A stretch of DNA of 9,736 bases from Bacteroidales bacterium (GTDB lineage: Bacteria > Bacteroidota > Bacteroidia > Bacteroidales > Dysgonomonadaceae). The position numbers and the translations under genes were made by a program. Where the stretch lies: positions 1 through 9,736 of the forward strand of contig JAAZLV010000398.1 of NCBI GenBank assembly GCA_012799155.1. The letters are read 5' to 3'. Each line of letters begins with the position of its first letter. The first letter of the stretch is position 1. A model generated the notes under the pieces. That model saw nothing but the letters and a program-made list of their open reading frames with translations, was not told where the DNA came from and did not search any database. Below are positions 4,931 through 9,736 of the stretch, one piece after another.

Positions 4931-6976
4931 TCAATTTATTTTCAGGGTGACACCTCCCGAAAGCCAGAAGCCGGGTTGGGGGATGTTGCCAATATCTACA
5001 TGGGTTGTATTGAAGAGATTATTGGCATGTATGAATAGATCCGCACTCCTTATCCGGTACAGCGCTTTCAGGTCGAGGATTGAATATGGCTTGTATTCCA
5101 CCAGTTCACCCGGTTGCCCGTCGATATATTGTATATAGCTGCCCGCCCGTTCCTGCCAGCGAAAATGCCATGAGAGAGATAGGTTTCCTATCAGTCGGTG
5201 GTTCAGAGAGGCAGTGAACTTATGCCGTAGGTGATTCAGCGTGTAGTTGGAAATCAGATTGTCATCAACCCTCTCCTGTTGCAGGTAGAGGTAACCTGTC
5301 TTGAAAGCTGTAAAGGGTTGATTCGCTCCCAGCCACTCCCTCAGGTCGAACTGCATGTTCGCTTCAAATCCCTTTTTGTGGATACGGGTGTGGTTCGTAG
5401 ACTCCCACAGTGCCTCGGGTGATGATTTCACCCAGTCGATCATGTTGAGTCCTTTCATGTAGAACGCTGTAAGGTTGGCATTCACCACCGGGTGGGTGTA
5501 ACGGAGTCCCGCTTCCAGTGCCTCCGACTCTTCCGCCTTCAGATTGCTGTTGCCGGCATGTGTCGCGGTGGTATAATAGAGATCGGTAAAGGTGGGCATG
5601 CGACTGGCTCTGTTCCAGGAAGCATAGAGTGTAAGCTCTCTGGTTGCCCGTAGGGAGGCGTTCAATGCGGGATAGAAATTATACTGGTCTGTAAGTGCCG
5701 TATGGTGGTGCAGCAAGCCTCCCATTGAGAAGGTGAAACGGCGGAAGATAAAATTGTGTTCCAGAAAATAGCTGATGCTGGTGCGGTTGTCCGTCTTGCT
5801 GTATTTTCCAATTGTCTCTTCCATCGGTTTGCCCAGCACACTGCTCAGGATGCCCTCGTTGCGGAACTCACCGCCGAAGCTGGTAATTCCCCACAACGAT
5901 GCGTATTGCATATTGAGGTTCATTCCGAAGAGATCACTGCGGTGGTAGTTGTGGTCCTTGTACCAGTCGGGGCGATCGGGAGTACCGTCACGTATCAGTT
6001 GAAACTCGTCGTAGTGTCGACTCCAGTAGATATGGGGTGTCATTTTCAGTTTCCCGGTTGTTTCTCCCTTAATCGATAGGAAGAGCGCCCTGGTATCATC
6101 GAACTGATTGGGGTATGCCGCACTATAGAATGTGTTTGCACCATAGGCTTTGTCGTTCAGCCCTGCCTGAAAATCGATGTGCGAGTCGTTCAGTTCAAAA
6201 CGGCTTTGTAGCAATAGGTTGGAGATTTGGTAGTCGCTGTTGGGGATGTAGCCATCGCTTTGTTTATAGCCGACAGAAAGGGTGTGCAACTGCCTTTTTT
6301 TCCTGTAGGCAGCTCTTGCCTCTGCACCAAAGAGACCATGCATGCCCCCTTCCAGCTTCGCAAAAGCGTTGCTGTTACTGTCTTTTTTTGTGATGATGTT
6401 GATTCCACCGGAGAAGGCACCGGCACCATATATCAGGGAGGAGGGTCCCTGTACAATTTCAATACGTTCAATGTCGGAGAGGTTGATGGGGAGGTCGAAG
6501 CTGTAATGACCTGTCTGTGGGTTGGTGAGATTCACACCGTTGATGAGGATGGCTGTCTGATCGGATGATCCGCCACGAAGAGAGATGTCCGCCTGTACGC
6601 CGTGCGGTCCGCGTTGCAGGATATCAGCACCTGCTACATGTTGCAAAAGATCTTCAATGCTCCGCACAGGAGCATGCTCAATTTCCACTGCCTGAATCAC
6701 CGCAACCTGTCTTGCTGTCAGGTTGAGTGGCAGTGCTGCCTTGGAGGCTGTAACCACCACCTCATCCAGTTCAGTGGGGGCAATGGTATCGGCTGGCATT
6801 TCCAGTCGGATTGCTTCTGTCGGGTTTGCCAGCGCTGCATGGGCACTTGTCAGGGTACTACCGGCCAGTACGCCAATGGTGACCACCTTATGAAGGCTGT
6901 TGAAGACACAAAAGGACTTTCGGGCAAAACGTCGGAAACGAAACGACTTCGCACTGTTGGTTATTTGTCTGTTCAT
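4931..6976 (-). CDS. TonB-dependent outer-membrane receptor, BtuB-like
   Basis: The product has 681 residues. A long basic leader (FRFRRFARKSF, 12-22) comes before the hydrophobic core VVTIGVLAGSTLTSAHA (31-47), an extended signal peptide like those of other Bacteroidetes receptors. A TonB box, DEVVVTA, is at 71-77. The plug domain spans about 80-200, with SIEDLLQHVAGADI, QADISLRGGSSDQTAILING and RIEIVQGPSSLIYGAGAFSG. The remainder is a barrel with repeated aromatic strands and family marks ASRMPTFTDLYY, NLKAEESEALEAG and, near the end, NLFNT...NIPQPGFW. It imports a scarce substrate across the outer membrane using TonB-ExbB-ExbD energy. Sequence similarity is to the BtuB group, but there is no cobalamin riboswitch and no cobalamin gene in view, so the substrate is not assigned. 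The protein ends LKIN, without the usual terminal aromatic residue. Its promoter overlaps the end of rsmD. Confidence 0.92.
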   Translation of the reverse strand: MNRQITNSAKSFRFRRFARKSFCVFNSLHKVVTIGVLAGSTLTSAHAALANPTEAIRLEMPADTIAPTELDEVVVTASKAALPLNLTARQVAVIQAVEIEHAPVRSIEDLLQHVAGADILQRGPHGVQADISLRGGSSDQTAILINGVNLTNPQTGHYSFDLPINLSDIERIEIVQGPSSLIYGAGAFSGGINIITKKDSNSNAFAKLEGGMHGLFGAEARAAYRKKRQLHTLSVGYKQSDGYIPNSDYQISNLLLQSRFELNDSHIDFQAGLNDKAYGANTFYSAAYPNQFDDTRALFLSIKGETTGKLKMTPHIYWSRHYDEFQLIRDGTPDRPDWYKDHNYHRSDLFGMNLNMQYASLWGITSFGGEFRNEGILSSVLGKPMEETIGKYSKTDNRTSISYFLEHNFIFRRFTFSMGGLLHHHTALTDQYNFYPALNASLRATRELTLYASWNRASRMPTFTDLYYTTATHAGNSNLKAEESEALEAGLRYTHPVVNANLTAFYMKGLNMIDWVKSSPEALWESTNHTRIHKKGFEANMQFDLREWLGANQPFTAFKTGYLYLQQERVDDNLISNYTLNHLRHKFTASLNHRLIGNLSLSWHFRWQERAGSYIQYIDGQPGELVEYKPYSILDLKALYRIRSADLFIHANNLFNTTHVDIGNIPQPGFWLSGGVTLKIN

Positions 6977-6980
6977 TCTT

Positions 6981-7004
6981 GGGTTTTTTTATTAAAAATT
7001 ACCC
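6981..7004 (-). promoter_or_regulatory. A/T-rich hairpin in the TonB receptor leader
   Basis: The leader can fold as GGGT-AA-TTTTT, loop AAT, AAAAA-A-ACCC, ending four bases before the start codon. The predicted transcription start falls about at the first G of the stem, so this would be a 5'-terminal stem-loop, which is known in other bacteria to slow mRNA decay. The middle of the stem is all A-U, so it is weak. Confidence 0.3.
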
Positions 7005-7006
7005 GC

Positions 7007-7038
7007 CAAAGATACAAACTAAAATGTAAAAATGGAAA
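7007..7038 (-). promoter_or_regulatory. Probable promoter of the TonB receptor gene
   Basis: On the minus strand TATCTTTG (7007-7014) is an exact -7 element. TTTC (7035-7038), 20 bases upstream, is a one-mismatch -33 element lying inside the last codons of rsmD. The predicted start is near 7002, about 26 bases before the start codon. The receptor can therefore be expressed separately from rsmD. Confidence 0.55.
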
Positions 7039-7552
7039 AATGTACATTGCCATAATGGCGACACTCGCTGAAGTGGGGGAGTTGTGAGAAGTCAAACTTG
7101 CCGGAATGCTCCATGATGAAGACACCTCCCTGTTTCACAAGCTCTTTTCGAATAATGGTCTCCGGAATGGTTTCCAGTTTGGGCAGATCATATGGCGGAT
7201 CGGCAAAGATCAGGTCGAACTGCTGCGAGGCATGCTGCAAGTATTTGAATACATCTGTTTTGAGTGGAAACAACTCCTTTGCACCCAGCAGCTCTTGTGT
7301 CTTGCAGATGAAATTGTAGTGGAGCTGGTTCATTTCCACGCTCACCACATAGGATGCACCGCGAGAGATCAGTTCGAAGGCAATGCTACCCGTGCCGGAG
7401 AAAAGATCCAATGCGGTAAGATCTTCCCACTCCATAAAGTTGTTGAGCACGTTGAACAGCCCCTCTTTCGCGAAATCGGTGGTGGGACGTGCTTTTAGGT
7501 TTTGTGGTACCTGTATACGCCGTGACTTGTATTTGCCGCTAATTATTCGCAT
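7019..7552 (-). CDS. rsmD: 16S rRNA (guanine(966)-N(2))-methyltransferase RsmD
   Basis: The product has 177 residues, about the usual size. It begins MRIISGKYKSRRIQVP, followed by RPTTDFAKEGLFNVL (22-36), both typical of RsmD. The SAM-binding motif I reads LDLFSGTGSIAFE (48-60), an acidic residue that contacts SAM follows in SVEMN (71-75), and the catalytic motif IV is DPPY (118-121) within FADPPYD. RsmD methylates N2 of G966 in 16S rRNA during assembly of the 30S subunit, in the cytoplasm. Its ATG lies inside the end of the DUF3822 gene (ATGCGAATAA contains both the start and the upstream stop), which points to translational coupling. The end of the gene also carries the promoter of the TonB receptor. 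Confidence 0.96.
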   Translation of the reverse strand: MRIISGKYKSRRIQVPQNLKARPTTDFAKEGLFNVLNNFMEWEDLTALDLFSGTGSIAFELISRGASYVVSVEMNQLHYNFICKTQELLGAKELFPLKTDVFKYLQHASQQFDLIFADPPYDLPKLETIPETIIRKELVKQGGVFIMEHSGKFDFSQLPHFSECRHYGNVHFSIFTF

Positions 7553-8361
7553 AGGGTTATCAATAGATCGGTGGGTAAACGAAGCAGCAATTCCTGATCT
7601 GCGTCTACTGGAGGATTGAACTCCAACTGCTCTACATTGCGGATCAACTTGTTCAAAATATCCACTGTTGGCTTTTGTGATGCGAAGTCACCCGACAGAA
7701 AAAGGATGTCGGCAGACTGATTTAGATTCAGTTTCTCCCAGACACTGGCAATATAAAAAGTGGTGTCATGACTGTTGAGAGCCGGGTAACTGTTGGCCAA
7801 GAGCAATGTTTCACCTGAAAAAGCGATGATTGTCATGCTCCGATCATGAAAATCAACAAAGCAACACTTTCTCTCCATTGTTGTTGCCCGCTTCCTGAAG
7901 TGTTGCATCAACGGTCTACTGTGGTGCAAGAATTGCGGATTCCACAAGTTTCGTGAAAGAAATGAGTGGAGCCCTTCTTCCATACCAAAGAGTATATGAC
8001 AGGAGCCTTCCCGGAAATTGTTTGTCAGTACAGACTCATTCTCTTCCCGGTAGATGTTGAACAGGTACAACTCTTTAACCTTTTTCCTGTCGTAAAAAAC
8101 TTCCGGCACCGTGGTGTAGCGGGGTGTAACCACCGTAACCGATGTCCTTTTAAAAGGCTGGCTGAAGAAGCCCAGATCGAAGATCACCTTCTTTATGTGA
8201 TCGGTAGTTGAGAGTTTGTTTCCCAGCGCTGTTCCCTGATAATGAAAGACCGAAGGATCACTGCTGCTGTGGATCACAAAAGAAAATCCATCCGGCGCGA
8301 GCCGAATGGATAAATTGTATTCTTCAGAATGAGCCAGATCAATATTTTCCGGTAGAAACAT
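7543..8361 (-). CDS. DUF3822 family protein
   Basis: The product has 272 residues and no signal peptide or membrane segment, so it is expected in the cytoplasm. Two similar halves are visible: LSIRLAPDGFSFVIHS (17-32) and CFVDFHDRSMTIIAFSGET (167-185) each look like the opening strands of an actin/hexokinase-type (ASKHA) subdomain, and the second is followed by YIASVWEKLNLNQSADILFLSG (203-224). From memory, a structural-genomics model of this family shows an actin-like fold; I cannot check that here, and I see no clear phosphate-binding loop. The family is typically found beside rsmD in Bacteroidetes, as here. Its stop codon overlaps the rsmD start by 10 bases, and it begins 26 bases after the upstream membrane-protein gene. 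The function is unknown; the context suggests a link to ribosome assembly or to the membrane protein. Confidence 0.85.
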   Translation of the reverse strand: MFLPENIDLAHSEEYNLSIRLAPDGFSFVIHSSSDPSVFHYQGTALGNKLSTTDHIKKVIFDLGFFSQPFKRTSVTVVTPRYTTVPEVFYDRKKVKELYLFNIYREENESVLTNNFREGSCHILFGMEEGLHSFLSRNLWNPQFLHHSRPLMQHFRKRATTMERKCCFVDFHDRSMTIIAFSGETLLLANSYPALNSHDTTFYIASVWEKLNLNQSADILFLSGDFASQKPTVDILNKLIRNVEQLEFNPPVDADQELLLRLPTDLLITLCE

Positions 8362-8373
8362 AACGATTGTTGG

Positions 8374-8397
8374 CTGTGGAATAAAGATTATTCCCAG
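8374..8397 (-). promoter_or_regulatory. Hairpin spanning the stop codon between the membrane-protein gene and DUF3822
   Basis: On the minus strand CTG-GGAATAA, loop TCT, TTATTCC-A-CAG forms a stem of ten base pairs with one bulged A. The upstream stop codon TAA is in the 5' arm. No T-run follows, so it is not a standard terminator. It could be a processing or stability element that sets different levels for the two genes. Confidence 0.45.
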
Positions 8398-9092
8398 TTA
8401 CCAGCGTTGTTGTTGGCTACTTCAAGTGATCCGACCTGCATGCCGGGATACTTGTTGCCCGGACGGTCAAGTACTTCCTGAATTTTCTGGTCGAGCAGTT
8501 TCTTGTCGAGATCCCCCAGATAAGTGCGGTAGTGCGTTTTTGCTTCAAATACCTGGATGGGATAACCAGAAGCAGTGATCAGTGAATCTACTGCCATTTC
8601 AAATTCAGCCCCGTTGCTGAAAGGTACGTAACGCAGTGAGTCGATACTGAAACTGCTACGGTTGGGGTAGAGTACCTGTACTGCAGGTGAGAAGATGGAA
8701 TCTCTTACCAGCTGCGGTGCATTTTTTGCATCATCCCACAGTCCGGCTGCTCTGATGGCTGCTTCATTACCGGTGCGGATTATCTGCATAGCCTTTACTT
8801 CTGTCATCCCTTCTTCCAGCTGCGATTCAGTAAGGTCACCCTCTTTTATCAAGGTGGCAATTCTACCATCCTTTACAAACTGGGACAATGTGTCGAAGCT
8901 GGCAGTATAGGATCCTGTCTGACCACGCAGGGCAACCTGGGCGGTGCGGATGTCAACCAGACGCTGGATAACGGCATTGTCACGCCTTGCAACCTCTGCA
9001 TTAAAATCTTCCGTTCCCTTGATGCTTTGCCAGCAGATGTATGCTAAAAGAACAATGGCTAATGCTAGAAGCACTTTCATTACAACTTTCAT
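8388..9092 (-). CDS. Membrane-anchored protein of unknown function, pseudopilin-like layout
   Basis: The product has 234 residues. A short basic start (MKVVMK) precedes one hydrophobic helix at about 5-21, then a polar helical region (28-58), so the bulk should face the periplasm. Cys20 is not in a proper lipobox. The segment VIQRLVDIRTAQVALRGQTG (41-60) followed by SYTASFDTLSQFV (61-73) resembles the helix, G-x-Y and L-x-x-x-V layout of type II secretion pseudopilins, but there is no prepilin peptidase site (no G before the helix and no E at +5). I know similar hypothetical proteins in Bacteroidetes but no function. It is the first gene of the probable operon with DUF3822 and rsmD. Met5 is an alternative start; Met1 keeps more of the positive N-terminus. 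A -7 element lies about 60 bases upstream. Confidence 0.75.
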   Translation of the reverse strand: MKVVMKVLLALAIVLLAYICWQSIKGTEDFNAEVARRDNAVIQRLVDIRTAQVALRGQTGSYTASFDTLSQFVKDGRIATLIKEGDLTESQLEEGMTEVKAMQIIRTGNEAAIRAAGLWDDAKNAPQLVRDSIFSPAVQVLYPNRSSFSIDSLRYVPFSNGAEFEMAVDSLITASGYPIQVFEAKTHYRTYLGDLDKKLLDQKIQEVLDRPGNKYPGMQVGSLEVANNNAGNWE

Positions 9093-9149
9093 GGACTATT
9101 CTTTTTAATATTTATACTGTAATTGGTTTGATTTCCTGATTTAAGAGTA

Positions 9150-9157
9150 CAAATTTA
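9150..9157 (-). promoter_or_regulatory. Probable -7 element for the membrane protein-DUF3822-rsmD operon
   Basis: On the minus strand TAAATTTG is an exact -7 match. No TTTG is found 19-21 bases upstream; that region is a pyrimidine-rich tract of T-runs and C. The predicted leader is about 50-55 bases. Confidence 0.5.
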
Positions 9158-9186
9158 GAAAAAGAAAAAGAATTGTGCTACTTTTA
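9154..9186 (+). promoter_or_regulatory. Possible promoter of the RecD-like helicase gene
   Basis: TACTTTTA (9179-9186) matches TAnnTTTG except for the last base, with TTTA (9154-9157) 21 bases upstream as an imperfect -33. It would overlap the opposing promoter at 9150-9157. The predicted leader is only about 15-18 A-rich bases. The match is weak. Confidence 0.3.
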
Positions 9187-9207
9187 CAGGAAAAATAACC
9201 AAAAAAA

Positions 9208-9736
9208 ATGCTCAATCGTTTCTTTCTTGAGAAAATCAGTGACAATTTCCCATTTTCATTTACAGATGACCAATTGGCGGCCTTGGAGCATATTTCCGAT
9301 TTTCTTTTTTCAGGGATGAACGATCAGATTTTTTTGCTTACAGGTTATGCCGGAACGGGAAAATCATCGTTGATCGGTAGCCTGGTAAAGACAATGGCCG
9401 CCTTTGACCAGAAGACCCTCTTGCTGGCACCTACTGGGCGTGCGGCCAAGGTTTTCTCTACCTATGCATCACATCCGGCATACACCATCCACAAGAAGAT
9501 TTACCGGCAGGAGAAATTTGGTGAGGGAACAGTCCACTTTTCACTTAGTGAAAACCTGCATACCCATACTCTTTTTATTGTGGATGAGGCCTCAATGATC
9601 TACAACGAATCGGCAGATAACTCACTGTTTGGTACGGGACGACTCCTTGACGACTTGATTGAATATGTTTACGGAGCCGAGGGGTGCCGGATGTTGCTGA
9701 TTGGCGATAATGCACAGTTGCCCCCTGTGAAGCAGG
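9208..9736 (+). CDS. RecD-like ATP-dependent DNA helicase (SF1), 3' end beyond the window (partial)
   Basis: An open frame runs from the ATG at 9208 to the window edge, giving 176 codons with no stop. Superfamily 1 helicase motifs appear in order: Walker A GYAGTGKSS (46-54), motif Ia LLAPTGRAAKVF (72-83), a conserved TIHKKIY (93-99), Walker B/motif II FIVDEASMI (123-131) and motif III LLIGDNAQLPPV (163-174). The PTGRAAK and GDxxQLPPV motifs are typical of the RecD/Dda branch (SF1B), which moves 5' to 3' on single-stranded DNA. The N-terminus is short before Walker A, unlike long RecD2 proteins, and fits the small stand-alone RecD-like helicases of Bacteroidetes. It probably acts in repair or recombination; recB and recC are not in view. 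It diverges from the DUF3822-rsmD operon. Confidence 0.9.
   Translation, partial: MLNRFFLEKISDNFPFSFTDDQLAALEHISDFLFSGMNDQIFLLTGYAGTGKSSLIGSLVKTMAAFDQKTLLLAPTGRAAKVFSTYASHPAYTIHKKIYRQEKFGEGTVHFSLSENLHTHTLFIVDEASMIYNESADNSLFGTGRLLDDLIEYVYGAEGCRMLLIGDNAQLPPVKQ

Noticed and set aside
6977..7018. Possible cobalamin riboswitch before the BtuB-like receptor
   Set aside because: The gap is only 42 bases, far too short for a cobalamin aptamer, and no B12-box-like sequence is present.
6602..7087. 161-codon plus-strand open frame opposite the start of the TonB receptor and the end of rsmD
   Set aside because: It is antisense to two well-supported genes, has a cysteine-rich sequence matching no family I know, and crosses the promoter of the receptor. 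It reads as a chance frame.
7106..7498. 130-codon plus-strand open frame opposite rsmD
   Set aside because: It lies wholly within the antisense of rsmD, whose motifs are clear, and shows no recognisable domain.
9093..9207. Possible small RNA or small gene in the A-rich divergent gap
   Set aside because: The gap is 115 bases and is filled by two opposing promoter-like sequences; I see no stable hairpin or terminator for a separate RNA.

Overview
The window looks like ordinary chromosomal DNA from a member of the Bacteroidetes, probably order Bacteroidales. The evidence is the gene families (DUF5686 with a carboxypeptidase-regulatory-like domain, DUF3822 next to rsmD, a TonB-dependent receptor with a long arginine-rich signal peptide), the lack of clear Shine-Dalgarno sequences, and repeated matches to the Bacteroidetes promoter pattern TTTG-N19..21-TAnnTTTG. 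I saw no phage, insertion sequence, CRISPR array, tRNA or rRNA, and no broken gene. Genus cannot be fixed from this sequence.

Layout. A DoxX-family membrane protein gene runs off the left edge on the minus strand (1-218). A 180-base gap holds its probable promoter and a probable terminator for the next gene. A large minus-strand gene (399-3056) encodes a DUF5686 outer-membrane-type protein. It diverges from a plus-strand L-aspartate-dehydrogenase-like gene (3176-3964), and the 119-base gap carries one promoter for each direction. That plus-strand gene runs tail to tail into a minus-strand 2-hydroxyacid-dehydrogenase-like gene (3951-4847), and their coding ends overlap by 14 bases. Next on the minus strand come a BtuB-like TonB-dependent receptor (4931-6976), rsmD (7019-7552), DUF3822 (7543-8361, overlapping rsmD by 10 bases) and a membrane-anchored protein of unknown function (8388-9092). 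A divergent RecD-like helicase gene (from 9208) runs off the right edge.

How the genes relate. The membrane-anchored protein, DUF3822 and rsmD read as one operon, with tight spacing and an ATG-within-stop overlap. The TonB receptor and the 2-hydroxyacid-dehydrogenase-like gene each have their own promoter-like sequence and need not be co-transcribed with what lies upstream. The window reads as several independent short transcription units rather than one pathway.

The points most worth a second look are these. Two neighbouring dehydrogenase-fold genes both appear to have lost the catalytic residues of their families while keeping a nucleotide-binding site that looks NADP-type. The aspartate-dehydrogenase-like gene appears to have a leaderless transcript. 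A perfect 8-bp inverted repeat overlaps the promoter of the 2-hydroxyacid-dehydrogenase-like gene. A membrane protein with a pseudopilin-like layout but no prepilin cleavage site is coupled to DUF3822, which has a probable actin-like fold. No clearly new multi-gene system is evident; these are leads, and the residue alignments were made by eye.
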